Assembly: GCA_022797295.1 (NCBI GenBank)
Contig: JAAWKH010000022.1
Coordinates: forward strand, 1-32,326
Origin: Peptococcaceae bacterium
GTDB taxonomy: Bacteria > Bacillota > Dehalobacteriia > UBA4068 > UBA4997
Direction of reading: 5' to 3'
Length of the DNA: 32,326 nt
Positions 6,727-14,926 of the stretch are shown one piece after another. A program made the translations under genes and the position numbers. Each line of letters opens with the position of its first letter. The first letter of the stretch is position 1. The notes beneath the pieces are model-generated. The model had not been told where the DNA came from, did no database searches, and was given only the letters and a program-made list of their open reading frames with translations.

Positions 6727-7026
6727 ATGGCTAAAACTGCTTGGATTTTTTCATATAAACTCAAGAAAAATGTGACAGATGAACAGTTTATTGAGTTAAC
6801 GCAAAAGCTGCACGATGAGGTTATTTCTAAGGCTAAAGGGTTTATTTCTTGGGAGCATTATTTGCAGGACAAAACTTGGACGGATTTTGTGCTTTGGGAA
6901 ACTGAGGAGGACGCCCAAAATGCAACGACGATAGGTAAGGGTAAAGAAGTGACGGAAAATTTCTATGCTTGTATTCAAATGAATACTTGTCGGGCTTTGA
7001 TTTCTCAGCTGGTTAAGAAATATTAA
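6727..7026 (+). CDS. ABM-fold (dimeric alpha-beta barrel) protein
   Basis: This 99-residue cytoplasmic protein looks like the antibiotic-biosynthesis-monooxygenase/YdhR-like ferredoxin fold. It has an N-terminal strand (TAWIFSYKL), a helix (TDEQFIELTQKLHDEVIS), a strand pair (KGFISWEHYLQDKTWTDFVLWETEEDAQNA) and a C-terminal helix with ACIQMNTCRALISQL. Family members include small oxygenases, isomerases and stress proteins; the residues visible here do not fix a reaction. AGAGGAG lies 5 bases before the ATG and abuts the orphan repeat at 6668-6715. A strong terminator follows at 7059-7092. It could share a transcript with the HD-GYP gene and the 48-residue protein, as I see no promoter between them. 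Confidence 0.65.
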   Translation: MAKTAWIFSYKLKKNVTDEQFIELTQKLHDEVISKAKGFISWEHYLQDKTWTDFVLWETEEDAQNATTIGKGKEVTENFYACIQMNTCRALISQLVKKY

Positions 7027-7058
7027 TGTTTATATTAGATAATGTTATTAGTTAATAT

Positions 7059-7092
7059 AAAGGCAGTGGTTTTAATAATCACTGCCTTTTTT
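7059..7092 (+). terminator. Intrinsic terminator after the ABM-fold gene
   Basis: AAGGCAGTG (7060-7068) and CACTGCCTT (7080-7088) form a 9-bp stem with an 11-base loop, followed by a T-run (7087-7092). This is a textbook intrinsic terminator. Confidence 0.9.
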
Positions 7093-7123
7093 GACGTTTT
7101 ATATATTTTTATGAAAAAAAGCC

Positions 7124-7152
7124 TTGCCAAATGCGATTGTTCGGGTTATAAT
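7124..7152 (+). promoter_or_regulatory. Promoter upstream of the SLH remnant
   Basis: TTGCCA (7124-7129) and a perfect TATAAT (7147-7152) are 17 bp apart. It would read through an approximately 100-base leader, to AGGAGG at 7255-7260, into the SLH remnant. Confidence 0.7.
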
Positions 7153-7295
7153 AGAATTGTCGAATTGACGAAAATGTGTTGGCAGGGCTTGTGGTATTTG
7201 ACAGTACCAGCTCTCTCCGCGACCCCTTTGGTTGTTTGCTGAGATTATCTTATTAGGAGGCTGCTTTTGATGAGGAAAAAGTTTTATATAAGTCA

Positions 7296-8030
7296 ATGGA
7301 TAAAGTTGCATATGGCATAAACGTGCAATATGACTATTATATAGGCATAGCTTACGCTTTTCCTGCTGCTGCACTTCCAGGTACAGAAATTACTTTGACT
7401 GCCGAAGCATATGATGAGGATTATTTAAAAGAAAGTTACCATTTCAAGGAGTGGCAGGTTATCTCCGGCAATGTGACTATTAACGAAAACAAGTTTACTA
7501 TGCCGGCGGAGAATGTGACTATTAAAGCGGTTTTTGAGGAGAACCCCACACCGCCCAAGCCTTACAGCTTTGCGGCAGATACGGATTTGAAAGCCGTTTG
7601 GGAGCGCAGAAGCTCCGGTGGCAGCGGCGGCAGGCCGACAACCAAACCGGGAACAAGCACTGAAACTAAGCCGAGCACCGGCGGCAATAAGGAAATTACT
7701 GCGGCTAATATTGGCACAGTGTTTGCTGATGTGCAGAATAATGCCTGGTACAGCGAAACTAAATTTGCGCCGAATGAGGAAATCACGCGGGAGCAACTGG
7801 CAGCCATATTGTATCGCTACGCGCAGTTTAAGGGGCAGGATGTGAGCGCGAAAGGCGATTTGAGCAGCTTTGCTGACGGTGCAAAAGCGTCCGGTTGGGC
7901 AACTGAGGCAATGCAGTGGGCTGTTGGCGCTGGTCTGCTGAATGGCAACGAGCAAGGTAAATTGGTCCCGACGGCCGGCGCAACGCGGGCCGAGGTGGCG
8001 ATGATATTAATGCGTTTTATGCAAGCTTAA
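7296..8030 (+). CDS. SLH-domain surface protein, truncated remnant
   Basis: This 244-residue frame holds a Listeria-Bacteroides/InlB-B-like repeat (about residues 27-80, PGTEITLTAEAYDEDY to NVTIKAVFEE), a Gly/Thr/Pro linker (about 108-130), one shortened SLH motif (FADVQNNAWYSE joined directly to TKFAPNEEITREQLAAILYRYA) and one further SLH motif (FADGAKASGWATEAMQWAVG to TRAEVAMILMRFM). SLH domains bind cell-wall polymers. The gene looks broken. It lacks a signal peptide, and the only well-placed start (ATG 7270 after AGGAGG) reads MRKKFYISQWIKL in another frame and stops after 16 codons. The real frame has no start until ATG 7296. About 18 residues normally found in the middle of an SLH motif are missing. 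It probably descends from a larger S-layer or adhesin gene; expression as protein is doubtful. Confidence 0.6.
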   Translation: MDKVAYGINVQYDYYIGIAYAFPAAALPGTEITLTAEAYDEDYLKESYHFKEWQVISGNVTINENKFTMPAENVTIKAVFEENPTPPKPYSFAADTDLKAVWERRSSGGSGGRPTTKPGTSTETKPSTGGNKEITAANIGTVFADVQNNAWYSETKFAPNEEITREQLAAILYRYAQFKGQDVSAKGDLSSFADGAKASGWATEAMQWAVGAGLLNGNEQGKLVPTAGATRAEVAMILMRFMQA

Positions 8031-8039
8031 ACGCAACAA

Positions 8040-8070
8040 AAGGCGGCATTTCGATTGGAAATGCCGCCTT
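8040..8070. terminator. Bidirectional terminator between the SLH remnant and prsA
   Basis: Perfect 13-bp arms AAGGCGGCATTTC (8040-8052) and GAAATGCCGCCTT (8058-8070) enclose a 5-base loop. T-rich sequence follows on the plus strand (TTAATTTATTTATTTT) and TTTTGTTG on the minus strand. It sits between two converging genes and should serve both. Confidence 0.9.
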
Positions 8071-8086
8071 AATTTATTTATTTTGT

Positions 8087-9187
8087 TTAGTTGTTGCCAG
8101 CGTTGTCGATTTCAGTATCGGTTGTGTTGGTATCATTTTCGCCGTTGTCGGTGCTATTATTTTCCACCACGTATTGGCGTTGATATTCCTGGGAAACAAC
8201 GGCGTTGGCCACAGCCTCATTCAGATATTCGTTGTATTTGGCGGTGCGGGCCTCGCCAAGCTGGGCGGTGATAATCGCGTCGCGGGCGCTTTCCACGCCG
8301 CTGGTTTTGTCCAGCAGTTTAATCAGATGATAGCCAAAGCTGGTGCGCACTGGCACGGCGGAAACCTGCCCAACTTCGGTGAGGGCAAAGGCCGCCTGGG
8401 AAAACTCGTCAACGTAGGGGCTGGCATTTTGGGTGCAATATTGGCCTAAATCACCGCCGGTGGCTTTGGTGCTGTCTGGGTTGTATTGGCCGGCCAATTC
8501 CTCAAAGGTGGCTTCACCAGCATTTATTTTGCTCAACGCCTCATTGGCAGTTTGCAGCGCGGCCGCCCAGGCTGCGTCGTCGTCACCATCCGGGGTAATC
8601 AGGATATGGCCGAAGCGATAGGTGTCATAATCCGAGGGATTGGCGTTGTAAATGGCCGCCACTTCCTCGTCGGTCATTGTCAAATCCTGGTTGACGTGCT
8701 CAAAAAGTGCGTCGGCCAGCAGCTGATATTCCAAAATCCACTCCACATCGTCCTCGGTCAGCTGGTAAGTTGTCAACCATTCCTGCCAAGCGGCGTCATC
8801 GGTGAAGTAGCTTTTTTCCGTTTGCAAATTTTCCGCAATCTGCTCCGGTGCAACGGAAAGCCCGGCTTCCTTGGCCAGAGCGCGCACCACGGCAATCTCG
8901 GTGACAATGTCCACGCCTTGCTCCTCAATCAGGCTCATATATTGCGCGCCTGTTTCCGGGTCGTTAATATCAATGCCGTAGCTGGCCAGATAATCTTTGC
9001 CATAATTGATATAATAGTTCAGCACGCCCTGGGGCACGGCAACGTCGTTCACCACCATGGCCGGTTTTTCCGCTTTGCCGGTGCAGCCGGACAGCGTTAA
9101 TGCCAGCATAAGAAAAAGCAGAGCACACAAAACTGCCGCAGCTTTGCGGCCGACTGCGGTCCATTTTAGATTTAAGTTAAATTTCAA
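8087..9187 (-). CDS. prsA: PrsA-like lipoprotein foldase (parvulin PPIase)
   Basis: This 366-residue exported lipoprotein helps secreted proteins fold outside the membrane. It has a basic N-terminus, a hydrophobic segment (16-32) and a lipobox LSGC with the lipidated Cys at 35. A SurA_N-like helical region follows (about 45-180). The parvulin peptidyl-prolyl isomerase domain (about 190-310) shows YRFGHILI, GGDLGQY, AAFAL and TSFGYHLIKL. The tail is rich in Asn, Thr, Asp and Glu (NNSTDNGENDTNTTD). TTG at 9187 is chosen because AGGAGG lies 9 bases before it; an ATG in the same spacer is out of frame and stops at once. It is the last gene of a pth-mfd-prsA set, an order seen in other Clostridia. 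TTGGCA with a TATAGT 16 bp later, at the end of mfd, may provide an extra promoter. Confidence 0.9.
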   Translation of the reverse strand: MKFNLNLKWTAVGRKAAAVLCALLFLMLALTLSGCTGKAEKPAMVVNDVAVPQGVLNYYINYGKDYLASYGIDINDPETGAQYMSLIEEQGVDIVTEIAVVRALAKEAGLSVAPEQIAENLQTEKSYFTDDAAWQEWLTTYQLTEDDVEWILEYQLLADALFEHVNQDLTMTDEEVAAIYNANPSDYDTYRFGHILITPDGDDDAAWAAALQTANEALSKINAGEATFEELAGQYNPDSTKATGGDLGQYCTQNASPYVDEFSQAAFALTEVGQVSAVPVRTSFGYHLIKLLDKTSGVESARDAIITAQLGEARTAKYNEYLNEAVANAVVSQEYQRQYVVENNSTDNGENDTNTTDTEIDNAGNN

Positions 9188-9259
9188 AATTTCATACCTC
9201 CTATAACTATCTGAGTTTAATAATATTAATGTCCAATTTGCTTAGACTATATAATTGTA

Positions 9260-12200
9260 CTATTTTTTGCCAATTAATGCAAGCAGTTTGTTCAAAAAGG
9301 CGGAAATTTCCTTTAGACGCGGTTCATCATCTTGCTCTTGCAGTTGCAGCTTGATAAGAAAATGCTTTTGGTTGCTGAATTTCAGCTGGCGGTTGTATTC
9401 CTGGCTGAGCTGGAGCATTGCCGGGCCGCTGAGGGGATTGTGCTCGCCAAAGTTTAGGGTTAGCAGCTGGCGAGGGGCCAGCAGCGCCAGCAGGCCCAGG
9501 GCTTGCGCCTGGTTGCGGATGTGCAAAATCTCAAACAGGTTGTAAACCGGGCGCGGCGGCTGACCAAAGCGGTCTTGCAGCTCGTTTTGCAGCAGAACTT
9601 CCTCCGTGATACTGCGGCAGGCGGAAATACGGTTGTAAACCTCAAATTTCAGGTTTGTTTCCGGGATGTAACTTTCCGGGATATAGGCGCTAATGCCCAA
9701 ATCCAATTTCAGCTCCCGATTGCTTTCCGAATGAGCGGCGGTATCGGCCGCGTCTTCGCCGTTTAGCCCCTTTTCAATGGCCTCGTTCACCAGGCGGCAG
9801 TATAGGTCAAAGCCAACTGCGGCAATGTGGCCGTGCTGCTCCGGGCCAAGCAGATTGCCTGCGCCGCGGATTTCCAAATCACGCATTGCGATTTTGAAGC
9901 CGGCGCCAAGCTGGGTGAAATCACGGATGGCGGCCAATCGCTTGCGCGCGTCGTCGGCCAGCATTTTGTCCGGTCGATAAGTGAAATAAGCGAAAGCCTG
10001 GCGGGTGGAGCGGCCCACGCGGCCGCGCAGCTGGTAAAGCTGGGAAAGGCCAAAGTTCTCCGCATTCTCCACAATCAGGGTGTTGACGTTGGGGATGTCC
10101 AGCCCGGCCTCGGCGATGGTGGTGCAAAGCAGAATATCGCCCTCGCCAGCCAAAAAAGCCGTCATCACCGGGTTTAGTTGCGTTTCCGTCATCTGGCCGT
10201 GGGCCACCAAAATTCGCGCCTGGGGCGTTAGCTGTTGCAGTTGCGCTTGCTTTTCCTCAATATGCTGCACGCTGTTGAAGATGTAGTAAACTTGGCCTTG
10301 GCGGGCTAGTTCCCGCTCAATAGCGTTTTTCAGCAGGCGCGGATGATGTTCGGTGACAAACGTTTGCACTGGCAGGCGGTCCTTGGGCGGCGTGCTGATT
10401 ACGCTCATATCCCGCATACCAACCAGCGACATATGCAGCGTGCGGGGGATTGGCGTGGCGGAGAGGGTTAGCACGTCGATGGAGCCGCGCATTTGCTTAA
10501 TGCGCTCCTTGTGGGCAACGCCAAAACGTTGCTCCTCATCCACAATCAGCAGGCCTAAATCGGCAAATTTTACGTCCTGGGAAAGCAGGCGGTGGGTGCC
10601 GATTAAAATATCCAGCTGGCCGGCGGCGGCCTCCGCCAGGGCGGCTTTTTGCTTTTTGGCGTTTACAAAGCGGCTGAGCAGGCCGATTTTGATTGGGTAA
10701 TTTTCAAAACGCTGGCTAAAAGTTTTGAAATGCTGTTCCGCCAGCAGGGTGGTGGGGGCCAACAATGCCACCTGCTTGCCGTCTTGCAGAGCCTTGAAAG
10801 CGGCCCGCATAGCCAATTCCGTTTTGCCGTAGCCCACATCGCCGCACAGCAAACGGTCCATTGGCCGGCTGCTTTCCATATCCCGCTTGATGTCGGCCAT
10901 AGCTTGCAGCTGGCCGGGAGTTTCCTCAAACTCAAAGGCGTCCTCAAATTCTCGCTGCCAGCTGGTGTCGGCGGAAAAGGCAAAGCCCTGGGCTTGCTCG
11001 CGCAAGGCGTAAAGGCGCAGCAGTTCCTCCGCCATATCCTGCACGGAGGCGCGCACTTTGGCCTTGGCGCGCTCCCAGCGGTTGCTGCCCAGGCGGTCCA
11101 GCTTGGGAGCGGCGGCGTTGCTGCCGATATATTTCTGCACCAGGTGCATTTGTTCGGCGGGGATAAACAGCTTGTCGCCGGCGGCATATTCAATTTTCAG
11201 ATAATCGGCCGTCACTCCATCGGCCGTTACCCTTTCGATGCCAGTAAACAGGCCGATGCCATGGTTGGTATGCACGATGTAATCGCCGGGTTTTAGCTCC
11301 ACAAATGCGTTCAGGTCGGTTTCCTTGTTGCTCATTTGGCGGCGTTGGGCTTTAGCTGCTTGGCCGAGCAGCTCTTTTTCTGTGATGACCGCCAGCTTGC
11401 CGGCTGGGTACACAAAGCCGCCGCTCAAACCGCAAACGCCAACATTGGCTTGGGGATAGTCATATTCATTCATAATAGCCCGCAGACGTTCCGCCCGCAG
11501 TTTGGAGCTGGCCGCAAAAAAGAGGTGCCAGCCGGCGCTGCGCCATTTTTGCAAATCCTGCGCAAAGATGGGTAACTTGCCGGTATAGGCTGGCGGCTCT
11601 TCCGCTGTCACTTCGATGTGTTGCTGTTGGCTGATGGCGGAGGACTGCGGCAGGGTGGCAAATCCGGTGTGCGGGCGGCGGTTAAGTTCCTCGATAACCC
11701 GTTCCGCCGGCAGGTAATTGCCTAAAATGCCGCTTAGCTGCTGCTTGGTCAGCCGCCGGGCTTCTAGCAGGTCGTCAAAATAAAGCTGGCGTTCCTTTTC
11801 CGCGTCCCACAGGGCTTGCTCGCAGAGGGCCGGCTCCAGCAGCAACAGGGGCGCGTCAATCGGTAGGTAGGAGAGCAGAAATTCGCCGTCCCGCATTACG
11901 CCATATTGGCAGGGATAAAGCTCCAATGCTTGCGGGCAGGGTTCGGCAGAACGCTGAGTGTCTGGGTCAAAATAGCGAATGGTTTCAATTTCCCGGTCAA
12001 AAAAATCCAGACGCACCGGCCGGGCCCAGCCAATCGGGAAAATATCCGCAATGCCGCCGCGGCAGGCAAAGCTGCCGGGCGCGTCAATCATAGCTTCGCG
12101 CTGATAGCCCAGGCTGACCAGACGACGGGCCAGCTCCTCAATCTCCAGCTGGCTGCCGGGTCTTAACTCCAGCCGTTCCTGACAAAAGGCGTCCTTGCGC

Positions 12201-12595
12201 TGGAATTTGCCCAAAAGAGCCTCAGCCGGCGTGACAATTAGGCAAGGTTCGGCCTTAACCAGAGCGGTCAGAGCTTGCAGGCGGGCGGCCGTCACCTCGG
12301 CCTCCGGCTGAAAATCGGTCAGCGGGGAAATCTCCAGCGGCGGCAGCATGAAAATTCTGCCGGCGGCCTCCGGTAGCATTGCCTTTAGGTTTTGCACCGC
12401 TTTGGCTGCTTTTTCTGTGTCTGGCGTAAGGATACAAAAACTGCGCCCACTTTGCTGAAAAAGGCTGGCTGCCGCGCCGGCCCAAAGGGCTGGCGGCAGG
12501 CCGATGGCAAAAGGGGCCCGGTTGTTTCGGTAATCAAACAGGCTGGCAAGCCTGGCGTCCTGTTGGAGGACGTTTAAGAGATCCTGCTGTAACAT
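9260..12595 (-). CDS. mfd: Transcription-repair coupling factor Mfd
   Basis: Mfd removes RNA polymerase stalled at DNA damage and recruits UvrA. At 1111 residues it is close to the usual length. The order is an N-terminal UvrB-like module, the CarD-like RNA-polymerase-interaction domain (about 425-490, ELKPGDYIVHTNHGIGLFTG), the RecG-like translocase with Walker A GDVGYGKT (about 583-590) and Walker B DEEQRFG (about 683-689), motif III LSATPIPRTL, the C-terminal helicase lobe ending LRGRVGRS, and the TRCF C-terminal domain. All are intact. It starts 9 bases after the pth stop codon, indicating co-transcription. prsA follows 72 bases downstream. Confidence 0.98.
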   Translation of the reverse strand: MLQQDLLNVLQQDARLASLFDYRNNRAPFAIGLPPALWAGAAASLFQQSGRSFCILTPDTEKAAKAVQNLKAMLPEAAGRIFMLPPLEISPLTDFQPEAEVTAARLQALTALVKAEPCLIVTPAEALLGKFQRKDAFCQERLELRPGSQLEIEELARRLVSLGYQREAMIDAPGSFACRGGIADIFPIGWARPVRLDFFDREIETIRYFDPDTQRSAEPCPQALELYPCQYGVMRDGEFLLSYLPIDAPLLLLEPALCEQALWDAEKERQLYFDDLLEARRLTKQQLSGILGNYLPAERVIEELNRRPHTGFATLPQSSAISQQQHIEVTAEEPPAYTGKLPIFAQDLQKWRSAGWHLFFAASSKLRAERLRAIMNEYDYPQANVGVCGLSGGFVYPAGKLAVITEKELLGQAAKAQRRQMSNKETDLNAFVELKPGDYIVHTNHGIGLFTGIERVTADGVTADYLKIEYAAGDKLFIPAEQMHLVQKYIGSNAAAPKLDRLGSNRWERAKAKVRASVQDMAEELLRLYALREQAQGFAFSADTSWQREFEDAFEFEETPGQLQAMADIKRDMESSRPMDRLLCGDVGYGKTELAMRAAFKALQDGKQVALLAPTTLLAEQHFKTFSQRFENYPIKIGLLSRFVNAKKQKAALAEAAAGQLDILIGTHRLLSQDVKFADLGLLIVDEEQRFGVAHKERIKQMRGSIDVLTLSATPIPRTLHMSLVGMRDMSVISTPPKDRLPVQTFVTEHHPRLLKNAIERELARQGQVYYIFNSVQHIEEKQAQLQQLTPQARILVAHGQMTETQLNPVMTAFLAGEGDILLCTTIAEAGLDIPNVNTLIVENAENFGLSQLYQLRGRVGRSTRQAFAYFTYRPDKMLADDARKRLAAIRDFTQLGAGFKIAMRDLEIRGAGNLLGPEQHGHIAAVGFDLYCRLVNEAIEKGLNGEDAADTAAHSESNRELKLDLGISAYIPESYIPETNLKFEVYNRISACRSITEEVLLQNELQDRFGQPPRPVYNLFEILHIRNQAQALGLLALLAPRQLLTLNFGEHNPLSGPAMLQLSQEYNRQLKFSNQKHFLIKLQLQEQDDEPRLKEISAFLNKLLALIGKK

Positions 12596-12604
12596 TGCTG
12601 CTCC

Positions 12605-13195
12605 TTATTTATCGTTTTTGGTTGGTCTTTCCGCTTTGCCGTTAAATTCATTCATAGCGGCGGTGATACCACGCTCCACCCAGCAGAGGGCGGCGGCCGT
12701 CGCTTCCTGCACTGCCGGACGCAGCAGCTGCTTTTCCTCCTCGCTGAAGCTGCCCAGCACGTAATTGACGGTGTCGCCGTACAAAGGGTGATTGATGCCG
12801 ATTTTGCAGCGGCTCAGCTGATTATCATTGCCCAACTGGGCAATAATATCCTTAATTCCGTTGTGGCCGCCGGCGGAGCCGCGCTGCCGCAGACGCAGCT
12901 GGCCGCAGGGTAAATCCATATCGTCAAAGAGGATTAAAATATCCTCGTGAGGAATTTTGTAAAAATCGACAATGGCTCGTACTGCCTGACCGCTGCGGTT
13001 CATAAAGGTTTGCGGCTTTAGCAGCAACAGCTTTTCGCCTTGGTGGCGCGCTTCTGCCAGCAGGCCGAAAAACTTGCTTTTGCCAAACTGCGCCCCCAGC
13101 TGATCGGCCAGGTAATCAATGGTGATAAACCCCAGATTGTGCCTGGTGTTTTGGTATTCCGCGCCTGGGTTGCCCAGGCCGACGATTAGTTTCAT
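12605..13195 (-). CDS. pth: Peptidyl-tRNA hydrolase
   Basis: Pth releases peptides from peptidyl-tRNAs that fall off the ribosome. The 196-residue protein has the family hallmarks: KLIVGLGNPGAEYQNTRHNLGF with catalytic His19, LLLLKPQTFMNRSG, the FDDMDLP segment with the catalytic Asp, and RGSAGGHNGIKDI. The length is typical. The ATG lies behind AAGGAGAAGC. It is the first gene of the minus-strand pth-mfd-prsA set. The divergent gap to the PRC-barrel gene (13196-13391) contains a weak minus-strand promoter candidate (CTGACG, 17 bp, TATAGG, plus-strand positions 13245-13273). Confidence 0.97.
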   Translation of the reverse strand: MKLIVGLGNPGAEYQNTRHNLGFITIDYLADQLGAQFGKSKFFGLLAEARHQGEKLLLLKPQTFMNRSGQAVRAIVDFYKIPHEDILILFDDMDLPCGQLRLRQRGSAGGHNGIKDIIAQLGNDNQLSRCKIGINHPLYGDTVNYVLGSFSEEEKQLLRPAVQEATAAALCWVERGITAAMNEFNGKAERPTKNDK

Positions 13196-13391
13196 TTTGC
13201 TTCTCCTTATATATATGAAAAAATAGCTGTAAAAATATCCGTAACCTATAGTTTAACACAAATTGGCCGTCAGATAAAGGGCCAAGTAGACTTTTGAGCA
13301 AAAAAAAATTGCACTTTTTTAGAATATTAGGCCGGAGCTGGCATACAAATTATAAAGCAAAGCAAATCGTAGAGAAAAAGGGGTGTTGATG

Positions 13392-14168
13392 ATGTTGAAC
13401 CTTGAAAATAGACAGCTAAAGGAAGCGAGCGAGGCCAAAATGCAGGCGGCCTTGCAGGAAGCAAATGAGGTTAATGCAATGTATCTGCTGGATATGCCGG
13501 TTTTCAGCATAAATGAAGCGGAGGCCATTGGCGTGGTGAAGAATATTATTATTGACCCGGTGGAAAAATGCCTGTTGGCTTTGGCTGTGGATAAGCGCGG
13601 CTGGTATCATGATGTGCGGGTTATTCCGGCGGCCAAAATTCGCAGCATTGGTGAGGATGTTATCAACATTGATGAGAAACAATCGGCGCAGCGGGCGGTC
13701 AATTTGCCGCGCATTGTGGAGAATATGCACAAGCCGTTCAGTTTGGTGGGCAGCCGTATTATCAGCGACGACGGGCATTTGCTGGGCAAGGTGGAGCGGT
13801 TTTATCTGGAGCGCGAGGGCGGCCGTATCAGCCGGCTGGATATTGCCGGTGGCCCTCTGAGCGGTCTTTGGAGCGGCCACACCAGCGTGCCGGCTAGTTA
13901 TATTATCACCATTGGCGCGGAAGCCGTGGTGGTGGACCGGGCCTGCCTGGAGGATTTGCAAGTGACGGCCAGCGTGTTACAGGTGAATTTTGCGGCGGCC
14001 AAGGAACGGGCGGCTGGTCTTTGGCAGCAAACGGTGGACGGAACCCAGCGTTTAAGGCGCGGCGTGTTGCAACATATTAACGAGATGCGCCAAGAGGCGC
14101 ACCGTCAGCGCAAAACGGTGGAGGAGCTGCCGGAGGAGCTTGACAACCTGCGCCTGGAGTCTGTATAA
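13392..14168 (+). CDS. PRC-barrel domain protein
   Basis: This protein of about 258 residues contains two PRC-barrel-like domains. The first is roughly residues 28-95 (LLDMPVFSINEAEAIGVVKNIIIDPVEKCLLALAV) and the second roughly 110-190 (LVGSRIISDDGHLLGKVERFYLEREGGRISRLDI). A charged helical C-terminal tail follows (QQTVDGTQRLRRGVLQHINE region onward). PRC barrels act as small adaptor folds in RNA processing, photosynthetic complexes and spore or cell-division proteins; no specific role can be assigned here. Start choice is uncertain: AAGGGG at 13378-13383 suits ATG 13392 best, but GTG 13383 and ATG 13389 are in frame. It diverges from pth. Its 3' end carries the promoter of the next gene. Confidence 0.75.
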   Translation: MLNLENRQLKEASEAKMQAALQEANEVNAMYLLDMPVFSINEAEAIGVVKNIIIDPVEKCLLALAVDKRGWYHDVRVIPAAKIRSIGEDVINIDEKQSAQRAVNLPRIVENMHKPFSLVGSRIISDDGHLLGKVERFYLEREGGRISRLDIAGGPLSGLWSGHTSVPASYIITIGAEAVVVDRACLEDLQVTASVLQVNFAAAKERAAGLWQQTVDGTQRLRRGVLQHINEMRQEAHRQRKTVEELPEELDNLRLESV

Positions 14169-14169
14169 T
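14140..14169 (+). promoter_or_regulatory. Promoter of the BofC-like gene
   Basis: A perfect TTGACA (14140-14145) and a perfect TATAAT (14164-14169) are 18 bp apart. They lie inside the last codons of the PRC-barrel gene, whose stop TAA is part of the -10 box. Transcripts would carry a leader of roughly 105 bases. Confidence 0.75.
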
Positions 14170-14184
14170 ATAATTATGACGGCG

Positions 14185-14265
14185 GCAGGTATAGCAAGCC
14201 TGCTTTTGGGGAAAACTTACAGACAAAAAGCCCTGTCAAGCGTGTTGGAGGCGCTTTGGCAGGGC
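14185..14265 (+). promoter_or_regulatory. Structured leader with two hairpins before the BofC-like gene
   Basis: Hairpin 1 is GCAGG (14185-14189) with CCTGC (14199-14203), followed by TTTT. Hairpin 2 is 14230-14242 with 14252-14265: 13 pairs including one G-U, one bulged T, and a 9-base loop that contains GGAGG. The true ribosome site GGAGG (14270-14274) lies 5 bases after hairpin 2. This could attenuate transcription or gate translation, but it matches no riboswitch class I know. Confidence 0.45.
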
Positions 14266-14282
14266 GTCTGGAGGTTTTTCCT

Positions 14283-14888
14283 ATGGAAAGAACTACAATG
14301 CGCCGTTTTTGGTTTGTGTTGTCATTGGTGTTGGTTTTTGTTTTCACCGTTTCAGCGTCCTATATTTATTTTGCCCTGTCCGACGGCGGGGCCGGAGCCG
14401 ACGAGCCTTATCAGGTGGCCGCTCAGTGGGAGCCGGTGGTTAATTTGGAGGCGGAGGTGAAAACGGTATCTCCGCAGGCGCAGCTTAGCTTCAGCGAGCT
14501 TTACACGCTTTGCGGGCACGCGGTGGAGCAGGAGTTTTCCGCGTCGGAATGTGGGCTGGTGGGCGTTTCCTTTGATGAGCTGGCTTTGCAGGGCTGGGCG
14601 GTGGCCCAAACCGGCGAGCATAGTCTGGCCCTTAATCGCCAGCGGGACGAGCTTTGTCCGCAGGAGGCGGAGCAGCGGCTGGTGCAGCGCACAGAGCGTG
14701 GTTTGGCGGTTTTTGAGGGCACGCGGGAGCACCTGGGCCGCCTGCTGCTGGAAATGCCGGTGCAGGCCGACGAGGCGGAACTGCCGCCGGATTTTTTGAC
14801 CAGCCTGGCCGAAGGCGGTTATCAGTTGGCCTCTCAGGCGGAGCTGGACGAGCTTTTGGAAACATTGGATGAGCTGCTTGTGAATTAA
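14283..14888 (+). CDS. BofC-like membrane protein (tentative)
   Basis: This 201-residue protein has one N-terminal membrane or signal segment (about residues 8-30) and an extracytoplasmic domain. The C-terminal half follows the BofC pattern: GWAVAQTGEHSLALNRQRDELCP, then RGLAVFEGTREHLGRLL, then a region ending in an acidic EL..LLETLDELL helix. In Bacillus BofC restrains the SpoIVB protease that signals from forespore to mother cell, which would fit the sporulation genes 2 kb downstream. Similarity is recognised by pattern only, so the name is tentative. ATG 14283 sits 8 bases after GGAGG; a TTG at 14256 is inside a hairpin. The gene has its own promoter (14140-14169) and a structured leader. 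Confidence 0.6.
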   Translation: MERTTMRRFWFVLSLVLVFVFTVSASYIYFALSDGGAGADEPYQVAAQWEPVVNLEAEVKTVSPQAQLSFSELYTLCGHAVEQEFSASECGLVGVSFDELALQGWAVAQTGEHSLALNRQRDELCPQEAEQRLVQRTERGLAVFEGTREHLGRLLLEMPVQADEAELPPDFLTSLAEGGYQLASQAELDELLETLDELLVN

Positions 14889-14926
14889 GGAAATTAATAG
14901 ATATTTTATTTAATGGAGATGATTTG

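Noticed and set aside
7120..7190. Inverted repeat AGCCTTGCCAA / TTGGCAGGGCT resembling the hairpin at 14230-14265
   Set aside because: The left arm is the -35 region of a promoter whose transcript would start inside the loop, so the RNA hairpin would not form. The likeness to 14230-14265 is short and probably chance.
7042..7242. 66-codon frame across the terminator and promoter between 7042 and 7242
   Set aside because: It runs through a strong terminator and a consensus promoter and has no ribosome site.
8174..9100. Long plus-strand frames opposite prsA (also opposite mfd, argJ, argB and argD)
   Set aside because: These are antisense shadows created by GC-rich codon bias; they lack ribosome sites and family resemblance, while the opposite strand encodes well-recognised proteins.
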